Source: Lachnospiraceae bacterium
Lineage (GTDB): Bacteria; Bacillota; Clostridia; Lachnospirales; Lachnospiraceae
Direction of reading: 5' to 3'
Assembly: GCA_910575255.1 (NCBI GenBank)
Contig: CAJTEM010000021.1
Span: 32,322 to 96,321, forward strand
Length of the DNA: 64,000 nucleotides
The notes beneath the pieces are model-generated. The model worked only from the letters and a program-made list of their open reading frames with translations, made no database searches and had not been told where the DNA came from. The translations under genes were made by a program, and so were the position numbers. Of this stretch, positions 27,742 through 36,584 are shown one piece after another (position 1 is the stretch's first letter; the number at the start of each line of letters is the position of its first letter).

Positions 27742-28408
27742 TAAGGTATGCCGGCTACGAGGATGATTTTTCCCTGGCAATTACGGGTGCTTCCAGCTGC
27801 ATCGGGCCGGTGATTCCGCCCAGTGTACCCTTTGTCATGTATGGGGTGATCGCGGGAGTGTCTATCGGTGCTCTGTTCATGGCAGGGGTAGTGCCAGGGC
27901 TGTGCATGGCTTTTGCAATGGCAGTGGTGGTATGGTATCAGGCCAGGAAGCGTGGTTATCAGCCGCATAAGAGAGCCTCTGCAAAGGAGATCGCTCACTG
28001 CTTTCGCCATTCCTTTTTGGGGCTTCTTGCTCCGGTGATCCTGATCGGAGGAATCCCTCTGCCAGCTGCGTGTTTGGCTGGATCCTGACTGCGGAACAGA
28101 TTCCGGTCCGTGCCGCCACAATCATCTCTATGATCGTCCCGAATAAAATCGCAGCGATCCTGCTGGTAAATCTTCTGTTTCTGGCAGTGGGAATGTTCAT
28201 GGACGGGACGGCATCGATTATCATCCTGACACCGATCCTGGTGCCTTTGATGAATTCTTATGGGATGAACCTGGTGCATTTTGGCGTGATTATGACCGTG
28301 AATGTGATGATCGGACTCCTGACCCCGCCGGTAGGAATGGTAGTGCTTGTGCTTTCCTTTGTGCCAGAGCTGGTATTGTTCCTGCCCAAAATCCTGGGGG
28401 CTCTGTAG
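27742..28408 (+). pseudogene. Decayed TRAP large permease (DctM) with internal deletion
   Basis: Frame 1 (about 27742-28065) reads AGYEDDFSLAITGASSCIGP and VIPPSVPFVMYGVI, up to LLAPVILIGGI, the middle of a DctM permease without its first 130 or so residues. The match then switches frame to FGWILTAEQIPVRAA and GMFMDGTASIIILTPILVP (28071-28408), so about 60 residues normally lying between are missing. The C-terminal membrane helices are truncated too (ends LPKILGAL). It is not functional. It is related to, but not a copy of, the DctM at the window start. Confidence 0.75.
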
Positions 28409-28490
28409 AATGCCCTGTTTGCTGAGGAAATTCTTCTTGGCGATTCTCTTTTTCTGTGGTATTCTCAAGTAGGAAAGGAGGAGTTTTACT

Positions 28491-29297
28491 ATGGGAGAGA
28501 TGATAACTTCATTCGACGGCACAAAGCTGTATTACAACGAGGAGATTCCCAGGCAGGCCCGGGCAGTTGCAGTGATTGTCCATGGTCTTTGTGAACACCA
28601 GGGCCGCTATGATTCTTTTGCAGAAACGCTGCATCAGGCAGGGATAGGGACCTGCCGCTATGACCATCGGGGACATGGGCGCTCGGAGGGGGAGAGAACT
28701 TATTTTAGTGATTTCCATGAACTTTTGGAGGATGCTCATCTGGTAATAAGCAGAGCGATTACAGAGAATCCGGGTATTCCGGTATTCCTGATTGGCCACA
28801 GTATGGGCGGGCTTACTGCTGCTCTGTACGGAGCATCCTATCCCAGCGAACGTTTGAGAGGAATTGTAATCAGCGGCGGTCTTACTCACGACAGCAATCA
28901 GCTGATGAAAAGAGTGCCGGATGGCCAGGATCCGCACATTAAATTGCCTAACAGTATGGGGGCAAAGGTCTGCTCCGTGAAGGAAGTAGGGGAGGGCTAT
29001 ATCAGAGATCCTTATAATGCATCAGCCTTTACCATCGGGCTTTGCTATGCGCTTCGGGAGGGAATGGCCTGGCTGGCGGAAAATGTGCAGTCATTTCGTT
29101 ATCCAGTTCTCATGCTCCACGGAGAAAAGGATGTATTGGTCAATGTGAAGGATACCTATAAGCTGTTTGCCAGGGTTTCTTCTCCAGACAAACAGATGAA
29201 GATATATGGGGGTCTGTATCATGAAATCCTTTTTGAGTATTGTAAGGATGAAGTGATCGATGATGTGTTGGAATGGATGGAAGAGCGGATGCTGTGA
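28491..29297 (+). CDS. Alpha/beta hydrolase, monoacylglycerol lipase-like (serine aminopeptidase S33 fold)
   Basis: A 268-aa cytoplasmic hydrolase with no signal peptide. The early motif VIVHGLCEHQGRYDSFAE and YDHRGHGRSEG loop are followed by the nucleophile elbow GHSMGG (Ser near residue 104), the acid in HGEKDVLVN and the histidine in LYHEILFE. This set is typical of lysophospholipase/monoglyceride lipase-like enzymes. The RBS AGGAAAGGAGG is strong. The substrate is unknown. Confidence 0.9.
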   Translation: MGEMITSFDGTKLYYNEEIPRQARAVAVIVHGLCEHQGRYDSFAETLHQAGIGTCRYDHRGHGRSEGERTYFSDFHELLEDAHLVISRAITENPGIPVFLIGHSMGGLTAALYGASYPSERLRGIVISGGLTHDSNQLMKRVPDGQDPHIKLPNSMGAKVCSVKEVGEGYIRDPYNASAFTIGLCYALREGMAWLAENVQSFRYPVLMLHGEKDVLVNVKDTYKLFARVSSPDKQMKIYGGLYHEILFEYCKDEVIDDVLEWMEERML

Positions 29298-29355
29298 TAG
29301 CAGCTGCGGTACTGGGTGATGCATATCCTCAGTGGACAAGAGGGAGCAAAATTAT

Positions 29356-29400
29356 GCCACAGGAAACCGGGAACCCCCGGTCAGCCTGTGGCGTTTGTTG
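29356..29400. terminator. Terminator between convergent hydrolase and chemoreceptor genes
   Basis: GCCACAGG (29356-29363) pairs with CCTGTGGC (29385-29392), with an inner ACCGGG/CCCGGT stem. T-rich sequence follows on the plus side. Confidence 0.7.
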
Positions 29401-29411
29401 TTCTGTAAGAA

Positions 29412-31385
29412 TCAGTCTCGGGCAAGGGTGAAGCTGCTTACCAGCTGCTTTAAGCTCGTCGCTTCAGCGGAAAGCTCTTCACTGGCGGCAGCGCTTTCCT
29501 CGGCGGTTGCACTGTTGGTCTGAACCACGGAAGAGATCTGATCGATACCTTCTGTGACCTGCTCCAGGGCAGTGGTCTGATCTTCCACCGCATGTACGAC
29601 AATATTCATCTGCGTGGTTACATGACCAGCAAGGACACTGGTGCGCTCTAAGGCGTCCGTGACATTGGTCACTGCCTGGCTCCCTTCGGATACAGCGGTG
29701 ATGGAGCCTTCAATCAGTTCTTTCGTGGCTTTGGCAGCTTCGTCGGACTTGGATGCAAGGTTGCGGACTTCGTCGGCAACTACGGCAAAGCCCTTGCCGG
29801 AGGAACCTGCCCGGGCAGCCTCTACAGCGGCATTCAGTGCCAGGATATTGGTCTGAAATGCAATGCTTTCAATGGTGGCGATAATCTTGGAGATCTCTTC
29901 AGAGGAGTTGGAGATCTTTTCCATGGCAGTGTTCAGCTCTTTGACATATTCCACACTGGTGCCCAGCTGAGCGCCGGCCTGCCCCACATAATTGCCAGCC
30001 TCTTTGGCAGCAGCGGAAGTCTGCCTGGCGCTGTCAGAGATACCCGTGATGGTCGCAGCCAGCTCTTCCACGGAACTGGCCTGTTCAATGGAACCCTGGC
30101 TTAAGGACTGGGCGCCGGTAGATACCTGATTACTTGCAGAGGAGACCTGGCCGGCAGAGGTATCGATCTGCCGCATGGTGTTACTCAGCTCGACCTTCAG
30201 ATTGCGCATGGACAACAGGATGCTCTGAAATTCTCCCACATAGGAATCCCGGTGAGAGGACTGGATGTCAAAATTCTTGTTGGCCATCTCGTTGAGCAGG
30301 TACTTGATATCATTGATGATGATGTCTAAGCCAGTCACCATGTCTGCCGTAGCGCGGGTCAGTACCGCAGTTTCATCCTGTCCCTTGGCCTGAGGAACCG
30401 GGGACGTCAGGTCGCCCTCCACTAATAGCTTCATCCGTTTGACACAGGCCTGCATGGGCGCACTGATATTGGTGGACAGCTTCAGCGCCACCACAATCGA
30501 AGCCAGAATGGAGGCCACAATAACAAGGATATTGATCACAATGCCAAAGTAGGTATTGGCCAGGTATTCTGATTTCAGAGCGGTGACGGCAACGCTCCAG
30601 CCGTCGGTGCCGCCTACCGGGGCGTAGGCAGTAAAACGAATGCCGTCGGAAGCATGATAGCTTCCGAAGCCATTTTTCCCCTGCCGCATGGCACTGTGAA
30701 TAGAGGCCAGCTCCTTTAAAGAGGAATTGCCCTGGGCTTCTGCCTCGATGTTCTGGGTAGTGATCGTATCCAGAGTGATGTCTGCGATGGTATCTCCGGA
30801 TTTGTTGATCATGTAGGCACGGCTGCTCTGACTGATCTTGATAGAAGAAACAATATTGTTCAAAAAGGTCTCGGGCGGCACAAAGTATACCACACCGACA
30901 ATCTGGGAACCCTTTTTTCCGCCGGAATACAGGGGGGCGGCCACCATAATGGAGAGTTCCCCGGTAACCTTGCTGATGAGCGGTTCGGATACATAGACAT
31001 TGCCTTGCATGGCCTGCCTTACATACTCCCGGTCTGAGTAATCCTTCCCGTCAAAGATACTGTAGCCGTCTGTCCCGATCAGGTTGCCACGCTGAAAGCC
31101 GTGCATCTTGACGCGTTCATCAATAATAGCCTGCTTTTCTGCCACGGAGACGGACGCGTCAGACAGCTGAGCGATACAGCCGGTATCCATGGCTACATTC
31201 TGATAAGCGGTCAGCTCCTGTTCAATACGCTCTGCTGCTAAGACGGCAGTCTGGCTCATCATCTGGTCTACCGTGGCGATCGTGCTCCGGTAATTCAGGA
31301 TAATGCTGGATGCGCCCACCGCTATCAAAGCGGTCAGGACGGTTGCCATCAGGCATATGGTGATTTTTTTGCGGATGCTGTTCAT
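29412..31385 (-). CDS. Methyl-accepting chemotaxis protein (double Cache, HAMP, MA)
   Basis: A 657-aa membrane chemoreceptor. The N-terminal membrane segment (residues 9-31) is followed by an extracellular dCache sensor of about 250 residues, a second membrane segment near 283-305 and HAMP. A long cytoplasmic coiled coil follows, with the hairpin tip [20 protein letters not shown] that contacts CheA/CheW. It should couple an extracellular ligand to motility. No che or flagellar genes are nearby. Cache receptors usually bind amino or organic acids; the ligand here is unknown. Confidence 0.94.
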   Translation of the reverse strand: MNSIRKKITICLMATVLTALIAVGASSIILNYRSTIATVDQMMSQTAVLAAERIEQELTAYQNVAMDTGCIAQLSDASVSVAEKQAIIDERVKMHGFQRGNLIGTDGYSIFDGKDYSDREYVRQAMQGNVYVSEPLISKVTGELSIMVAAPLYSGGKKGSQIVGVVYFVPPETFLNNIVSSIKISQSSRAYMINKSGDTIADITLDTITTQNIEAEAQGNSSLKELASIHSAMRQGKNGFGSYHASDGIRFTAYAPVGGTDGWSVAVTALKSEYLANTYFGIVINILVIVASILASIVVALKLSTNISAPMQACVKRMKLLVEGDLTSPVPQAKGQDETAVLTRATADMVTGLDIIINDIKYLLNEMANKNFDIQSSHRDSYVGEFQSILLSMRNLKVELSNTMRQIDTSAGQVSSASNQVSTGAQSLSQGSIEQASSVEELAATITGISDSARQTSAAAKEAGNYVGQAGAQLGTSVEYVKELNTAMEKISNSSEEISKIIATIESIAFQTNILALNAAVEAARAGSSGKGFAVVADEVRNLASKSDEAAKATKELIEGSITAVSEGSQAVTNVTDALERTSVLAGHVTTQMNIVVHAVEDQTTALEQVTEGIDQISSVVQTNSATAEESAAASEELSAEATSLKQLVSSFTLARD

Positions 31386-31417
31386 TTCTTTTCTCCTCCA
31401 TATTTATCCAGAGTGTT

Positions 31418-31439
31418 CATCCACTTATTCACGTGGATG
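31418..31439 (-). promoter_or_regulatory. Leader hairpin of the chemoreceptor gene
   Basis: CATCCAC (31418-31424) and GTGGATG (31433-31439) pair between the -10 box and the ribosome site. Confidence 0.45.
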
Positions 31440-31450
31440 ACTATAGGGAG

Positions 31451-31459
31451 ATTATACCA
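31451..31459 (-). promoter_or_regulatory. Extended -10 promoter of the chemoreceptor gene
   Basis: On the minus strand TGGTATAAT: a perfect -10 with the TGn extension. No good -35 is visible, as expected for extended -10 promoters. Confidence 0.55.
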
Positions 31460-31491
31460 TAACAGAGAGGCTTACGTCTATTCCCATTTTA

Positions 31492-31511
31492 CAATATTGG
31501 GGCCAATATTG
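31492..31511. promoter_or_regulatory. 9-2-9 palindrome, possible operator
   Basis: CAATATTGG-GG-CCAATATTG is a perfect inverted repeat between two divergent genes, the usual place for a repressor or activator site. Confidence 0.45.
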
Positions 31512-31520
31512 GGATTGAAA

Positions 31521-31652
31521 GTTACTTTTCACGGGGGGTGTTCCGAAAGATACGCTCTGGAAAAAGGGTTCCCCGCAAGCCGGGGAACGGGATGTTCCAA
31601 GGCGTACCTTTCAGAAACGCTTAACTAACTGACATTGCCAGTGAAAGGTAAC
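31521..31652. repeat. Long nested inverted repeat (MITE-like or structured RNA)
   Basis: Outer arms GTTACTTTTCAC (31521-31532) and GTGAAAGGTAAC (31641-31652) pair. A second level pairs CGAAAGATACG with CGTACCTTTC. The core is the perfect stem GTTCCCCG/CGGGGAAC (31568-31588). No T run follows. Confidence 0.55.
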
Positions 31653-31686
31653 GGAGAGGAGATACGAATGTTTTGTGTTTAGGGAG

Positions 31687-31715
31687 TGGATAAATTTACC
31701 GGGGTATGATAGAAT
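31687..31715 (+). promoter_or_regulatory. Candidate promoter of the kinase-cbiA-exporter operon
   Basis: TGGATA (31687-31692), 17-nt spacer, TAGAAT (31710-31715). Moderate match only. Confidence 0.35.
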
Positions 31716-31791
31716 ATTACGAGTCAGGAGGAAAGCCGTCTGGCAGAGAGGCCGGGCGGATGCTGCCGTCTGGCGGAAGGGGATGGGAAGG

Positions 31792-33132
31792 ATGAAGGCG
31801 ATCGGTATCGATATCGGGACGACCACGATCAGTGCGGTGGCAATAGACTGTGAGAATATGCAGATGATACAGCGGGAGACAATAGCGAACGACTGTTGGA
31901 CTGAGACGGCAAACGAATGGGAACGGATTCAGGACGGGGATCGGATTTGCGGGAAGGCCAGGCAGCTGTTGGACTTGCTTTTGCACCGGTATCCGGATAC
32001 CGGCGTGATCGGACTCACAGGACAGATGCACGGGATTTTGTATGTAGACGGGGAGGGGAGGGCAGCAAGCCCTCTGTATACCTGGCAGGACGGGCGGGGA
32101 GACATCCCCTGCTTTGAGGGAAGAAGCCTCTGTGCGATTCTGCGAGAGGACATTCATGTTCAGGGAGCATCCGGGTATGGCATGGTTACCCATTGGTATC
32201 AGACACGAAAAGGCCTGGTCCCGAAAGGAGCCAGGTCCTTTTGCACGATTGCGGATTATCTGGGTATGATTCTTACACAAAGAAAGCTTCCCCTGCTGCA
32301 TATCAGCCAGGCTGCCAGCCTGGGGTTTTATGACAGGAGACGTTACGGCTTTCTGTCCGATACGGCAGCGCAGCTGGGCATGGATCCGCTTTTGTTTCCG
32401 GAGGTTACGGATCAGATATCGGTTATCGGCACATACAGGGGGATCCCGGTGAGTGTTTCCTTAGGAGACAATCAGGCCAGCTACATAGGATCTGTCAAAA
32501 AGGCCAGGGAGACGCTTTTGATCAATGTGGGAACCGGCTCGCAGGTTTCCCTGCTTTCGGAGAATGACAGGGAAGCGCCGGGGGTAGAGATCCGGCCGCT
32601 GACAGGAAAATATAATCTTGTGGTGGGGGCGGCTGTCTGCGGCGGGGCTGCCTATGGACTGCTCGAGCAGTTTTTCCGCGAATATGCGGTGGCGGCGGGA
32701 GCTTTGGACAGGCCTCAGTACGAGGTGATGGAAGCATTTCTGAGAGAGCAGACAGAGACAAAAACAGGACTCAGGGTCATTCCCGCATTTGCAGGAACAA
32801 GAACCGATCCGCAAAAGCGGGGAAGAATTACAGGAATTGACAGGACAAACTTCCGGCCGGCCAACCTGATCCGGGGCGTGCTCGAGGGGATGGCAGAGGA
32901 ATTGTACGAGCTGTATGACATCGCCCGGCAGGCGTCCGGCAGGACAGGGAGTGCAATTGCAGCATCCGGCAATGGAGTCCGGAGGAATAAAAAGCTTCAG
33001 ACCATATTGGCCGACCGGTTTCAAATGCCGCTGGAGGTTGTGGAGAACGAGGAAGAAGCTGCTTTTGGCGCTGCTGTCAGCGGACTGGTTGGGACGGGTG
33101 GGATTTCTCTGGAGGAGAGAACAGGAATATGA
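31792..33132 (+). CDS. FGGY-family kinase, sedoheptulokinase-like
   Basis: A 446-aa sugar kinase. The start at 31792 gives MKAIGIDIGTTTISAVAID, the phosphate-binding loop; ATG 31783 is an alternative. Other landmarks are GLTGQMHGILYVD, YTWQDGRG, SLGDNQASYIGSVK with GTGSQVSLLS, and the C-terminal ASGNGVRRNK ATP loop. It is shorter than xylulokinases (about 490-510 aa) and most like the sedoheptulokinase branch (short GDNQAS form). It overlaps cbiA by ATGA. Why a sugar kinase is coupled to a cobalamin gene is unclear. Confidence 0.85.
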   Translation: MKAIGIDIGTTTISAVAIDCENMQMIQRETIANDCWTETANEWERIQDGDRICGKARQLLDLLLHRYPDTGVIGLTGQMHGILYVDGEGRAASPLYTWQDGRGDIPCFEGRSLCAILREDIHVQGASGYGMVTHWYQTRKGLVPKGARSFCTIADYLGMILTQRKLPLLHISQAASLGFYDRRRYGFLSDTAAQLGMDPLLFPEVTDQISVIGTYRGIPVSVSLGDNQASYIGSVKKARETLLINVGTGSQVSLLSENDREAPGVEIRPLTGKYNLVVGAAVCGGAAYGLLEQFFREYAVAAGALDRPQYEVMEAFLREQTETKTGLRVIPAFAGTRTDPQKRGRITGIDRTNFRPANLIRGVLEGMAEELYELYDIARQASGRTGSAIAASGNGVRRNKKLQTILADRFQMPLEVVENEEEAAFGAAVSGLVGTGGISLEERTGI

Positions 33133-34481
33133 AAAGAATTCCGAGAATTCTGTTTGCCGCACCCTGCAGCGGCAGCGGCAAGACGGTGATTACCTGCGGC
33201 GTATTAAAACTTCTGCAAAGGAAAAAGCGAAGCTGTGTGTCATTCAAATGCGGACCGGATTATATTGATCCGATGTTCCATCAGTATGTACTGGGAGTCC
33301 CCGGGTATAATCTGGACAGCTTTTTTCTCCCTCCGGGACAGGTGAGGGAATTGTTTGTCCAAAAAGCGGCAAAAGCGGATATCGCGGTCGTGGAGGGTGC
33401 GATGGGGTATTATGACGGGGTTGCGGGAACGACCGTAACGGCCAGCGCTTATGAGATTGCCCGGATTACAGATACTCCGGTGGTTCTGGTGATAGACGCA
33501 AAAAGGAGCAGTCTGTCTTTGGCTGCGATGGTGAAGGGCTTTTTGGAATATAAAGCGGACAGCCACATATGCGGGGTGATTTTAAACCGGATTTCCCCTG
33601 TGATGGCAGAACGGCTGCGTCCCTGTCTGGAAGAGCTGGGAATCCGTCTGTATGGTGCGGTTCCTTTATGTGATGAGGCACAGTGGGAGAGCCGTCACCT
33701 GGGGCTGACTCTGCCGGGCGAGCAGGTAAGACTGCGGGAAAAGGCAGAGGCGCTGGCGGACCGTATCGAACCGTGTCTGGATCTTGACGGACTGCTGGAG
33801 CTGGCGGAAAGTGCACCAGAGACGGAGGCAGGGAAAAGAGGTCATCCGGCGCAAAAATCATGCGTCAAAAGGATTCGGCGCATTGCCGTGGCAAGGGATG
33901 AGGCATTTTGTTTTTATTATCAGGAGAACCTGGATCTGCTGAAAGAGAACGGATGGGAGCTGATTCCGTTCAGTCCGCTTCACGGCCGCTGCCTGCCGGG
34001 GCCGGGGATTTCGGCTATCCTGCTGGGAGGCGGGTATCCGGAGCAGTATGCGAAGGAGCTTTCGGAGAACAGGGATATGCTGGAGGAAATCCGAAAGGCC
34101 AGGAGGCAGGGAATAAAGATTCTGGCAGAGTGCGGAGGCTTTCTCTATCTGCACGACAGGCTGGAGGGGATGGACGGCGTCAGCTATCCTATGACCGGCC
34201 TGATTCCGGCAGAGGGATTCCGGACAGGAAAGCTCTCACGGTTTGGCTATCTTACCTTATGGGATAAGAAAGGGAACCCGACGCTTCGGGGACATGAATT
34301 TCATTATTGGGACAGTACGCGGCCCGGGAAGGACTGGAAAGCGGTCAAACCTTCGGATACCAGAAGCTGGGACTGCATGTATGTAACCGACGAGATGCTT
34401 GCCGGGTTCCCGCATTTATATTATCGGTCCAATCCGGAGTGGATTTGCCGTTTTTTGGAGGATGAAAATGAAAAAGAATAA
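33129..34481 (+). CDS. cbiA: Cobyrinate a,c-diamide synthase
   Basis: A 450-aa enzyme of the anaerobic cobalamin pathway; it amidates the a and c carboxylates of cobyrinate using glutamine and ATP. The N-terminal P-loop (PCSGSGKTVI), KCGPDYIDP and VVEGAMGYYDG are typical. The C-terminal class I glutaminase-like domain has the nucleophile Cys in AECGGFLYL and a GHEFHYW segment. No other cobalamin genes and no cobalamin riboswitch are seen nearby. It may act in salvage, or the rest of the pathway lies elsewhere. Confidence 0.95.
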   Translation: MKRIPRILFAAPCSGSGKTVITCGVLKLLQRKKRSCVSFKCGPDYIDPMFHQYVLGVPGYNLDSFFLPPGQVRELFVQKAAKADIAVVEGAMGYYDGVAGTTVTASAYEIARITDTPVVLVIDAKRSSLSLAAMVKGFLEYKADSHICGVILNRISPVMAERLRPCLEELGIRLYGAVPLCDEAQWESRHLGLTLPGEQVRLREKAEALADRIEPCLDLDGLLELAESAPETEAGKRGHPAQKSCVKRIRRIAVARDEAFCFYYQENLDLLKENGWELIPFSPLHGRCLPGPGISAILLGGGYPEQYAKELSENRDMLEEIRKARRQGIKILAECGGFLYLHDRLEGMDGVSYPMTGLIPAEGFRTGKLSRFGYLTLWDKKGNPTLRGHEFHYWDSTRPGKDWKAVKPSDTRSWDCMYVTDEMLAGFPHLYYRSNPEWICRFLEDENEKE

Positions 34482-35412
34482 GATTGATCTGACGGACAGG
34501 AAGATGCTTCTTCTGGCAGCAGGCCTGTGCTGTTTTCTGTGGGGCAGTGCAGCGCCGGCAATCAAGATCGGATACCAGCTGTTTCGGATAGAGTCATCCG
34601 ACACAGCTTCGATTCTGATGTTTGCGGGAATCCGCTTTCTTCTGGCAGGTTTTTTGGTGATCGCGTATCACAGCGTGATCCACAGACAATGGATACTGCC
34701 GCCGAAGGGTTCCGGCAAAGCGATCGGAAGCCTGGCTATGTCACAGACAGTCCTGCAGTATCTGTTCTATTATGTGGGCCTGTCCCATGCCAGCGGTGTT
34801 CACAGTGCGATCATTACCGGAACCAATGTCTTTTTCTCCATGTTGTTTGCGAGCCTGGTATTTCGGTATGAGAAGCTGGATATCCAAAAGATGACTGGCT
34901 GCATTTTAGGATTTTTGGGAATTGCCATCGTGAATCTGGCCGGCGCCGGCCCGGAAAAAATATACTCGGTTTCCTTACTCGGGGAAGGATTTGTGCTGAC
35001 AGCCCAGATTTTTTATGCCGTTTCCGGCTCCCTGATCAAGAAATATGCGAAGAGCTTTGATGTGGTGACTCTGTCAGGATATCAGTTTATGGCAGGAGGA
35101 ACAGCCCTGCTTATCATCGGTGCGGCCTGCGGCGGTACCCTGTCAAAGGCGACAGGTCCTTCTGCCTATATGCTTCTTATGTACATGGGGATTTTATCGG
35201 CAGTTGCCTATACTCTGTGGGGGGTGCTGCTGAAATACAATCCGGTGAGCCGTGTGACAGTCTTTGGATTTATGAACCCTATGTTCGGGGTAATCCTGTC
35301 GGCAATTTTTCTGGGAGAGAGCGGGCAGGCTCTGAACTGGAATACTCTGGTGGCTCTGATTCTGGTCTGCCTGGGCATCTATGTGGTCAATGCAGAGAAG
35401 AAAAAGGGATAA
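34468..35412 (+). CDS. DMT-family transporter (EamA domains)
   Basis: A 314-aa membrane protein with ten predicted segments arranged as two EamA repeats (first near residues 12-140, second near 160-300). Motifs are CCFLWGSAAPAIKIG at the N-terminus and a proline-rich NPMFGVILSAIFLGE in the last third. The start at 34468 has GGAGG six bases upstream; 34462 is in frame too. It overlaps the end of cbiA by 14 nt. The family exports amino acids, metabolites or drugs; the substrate is unknown. Confidence 0.9.
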   Translation: MKKNKIDLTDRKMLLLAAGLCCFLWGSAAPAIKIGYQLFRIESSDTASILMFAGIRFLLAGFLVIAYHSVIHRQWILPPKGSGKAIGSLAMSQTVLQYLFYYVGLSHASGVHSAIITGTNVFFSMLFASLVFRYEKLDIQKMTGCILGFLGIAIVNLAGAGPEKIYSVSLLGEGFVLTAQIFYAVSGSLIKKYAKSFDVVTLSGYQFMAGGTALLIIGAACGGTLSKATGPSAYMLLMYMGILSAVAYTLWGVLLKYNPVSRVTVFGFMNPMFGVILSAIFLGESGQALNWNTLVALILVCLGIYVVNAEKKKG

Positions 35413-35422
35413 AATCTGCTGC

Positions 35423-35451
35423 TTGTCTAACTTTGCCAGTCATGTTATAAT
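35423..35451 (+). promoter_or_regulatory. Sigma-A-type promoter of the signalling cluster
   Basis: TTGTCT (35423-35428), 17-nt spacer, TATAAT (35446-35451) with a TG extension. Confidence 0.7.
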
Positions 35452-35538
35452 GAATTGACTGTGGTCAGATTCTTAGCTTATTTCATAAGCTATTAGTAAG
35501 GACAAACAGTAAAATGGCAGGATGAAAATGGAGGCACG

Positions 35539-36471
35539 ATGAAAAGCGCAGACATAGAGAAAATATTGATCATTGATGACAGTCTTACACAGGCCAAACA
35601 GTTAAAGGCTATTTTGGAAGACAATTATGACATAACGCTTGCTCAGAAAGCAGAGACAGGACTTTCTTATGCAAGCACCGGTGAATATTCCATGGTTCTG
35701 CTGGATGTGGTCATGCCTGGGATGGATGGCTTCACATTGCTGAAGAAGCTGCAGGAAGAGATCATTACCCAGAGCATTCCGGTGATATTGATTACCAGCC
35801 TTTCCGATATCGAGCATGAACAGCTTGGTCTCACGCTGGGGGCAGTGGATTATATATCGAAGCCCTTCCATCCGCTGCTGGTTAAGGCAAGAGTCAATAC
35901 CCACATCAAATTATACCGCTACCGCAGACAGGTGGAGCATCAGTCCATGACCGACCAGCTGACAGGGATTGCCAACCGCCGGCAGCATGACTGCTACAGC
36001 ATCATCAAGTGGAACGAGGCGGCGCGCCTGCAGGTGCCGTTTTCGATTTGTATGTTTGATATTGATCATTTCAAAGCATACAATGATACCTTTGGCCACC
36101 CGGCCGGCGACAAAGTGATCGTCAGCGTGGCACGGACGGTGGCTTCTCATTTTTTGCGCAGCACGGATTTCATGGCACGTTACGGGGGGGAAGAGTTTGT
36201 GGCATTCTTTTTGGGGGATAATGCTGACAAGGCATTTGAATACCTCAAAAAGGTCCGCAAGTCTGTTGAGGATCTCCATATCCCGCATGCTCCTTCTGTG
36301 GCGGAATGGGTGTCGATCAGCATCGGAGGGATCACCCTGATTCCTCAGAGGGTGAATTCCTATGAGATTTATCTGAAGATTGCGGATACCATGCTGTATG
36401 ATGCCAAAAAGGTTGGACGCAACCGGGTTGTGTGGGCAAATGAAAAGATGGAGCAGTGGTACGAGGAGTGA
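35539..36471 (+). CDS. Diguanylate cyclase response regulator (REC-GGDEF)
   Basis: A 310-aa cytoplasmic protein. The receiver domain is residues 8-125 (ILIIDDSLTQAKQLK; acceptor Asp in VLLDVVMPGMDG; TSLSD; KPF). The GGDEF domain (about 140-305) has the active motif RYGGEEF and an upstream RSTD that matches the product-inhibition I-site spacing. It should make c-di-GMP from two GTP when phosphorylated. The likely input is one of the hybrid kinases downstream at 36585 or 41418. Confidence 0.94.
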   Translation: MKSADIEKILIIDDSLTQAKQLKAILEDNYDITLAQKAETGLSYASTGEYSMVLLDVVMPGMDGFTLLKKLQEEIITQSIPVILITSLSDIEHEQLGLTLGAVDYISKPFHPLLVKARVNTHIKLYRYRRQVEHQSMTDQLTGIANRRQHDCYSIIKWNEAARLQVPFSICMFDIDHFKAYNDTFGHPAGDKVIVSVARTVASHFLRSTDFMARYGGEEFVAFFLGDNADKAFEYLKKVRKSVEDLHIPHAPSVAEWVSISIGGITLIPQRVNSYEIYLKIADTMLYDAKKVGRNRVVWANEKMEQWYEE

Positions 36472-36584
36472 TTGCCGCTGTTTTGAGATTCTGTTTGATA
36501 CCGTCGCTTTGGTATTTTCCTGTTTTTGGGGAGCAGCCCTGGCTGCGGACAGGACAAAGAGGGTAGAGACAACAAGGGGGGAGA

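Larger units (their letters stand above)
31386..31791. other. Divergent intergenic region with palindrome and long hairpin element
   Basis: No gene is supported here; the upstream frame extension of the kinase is not coding-like. Contents listed separately: chemoreceptor promoter and leader hairpin, 9-2-9 palindrome (31492-31511), a 132-nt folded element (31521-31652) and a candidate promoter for the kinase. Confidence 0.6.

Noticed and set aside
31521..31791. Cobalamin riboswitch upstream of the kinase-cbiA operon
   Set aside because: The region is structured, but the B12 box (GCCACTG) and other conserved elements are not found.
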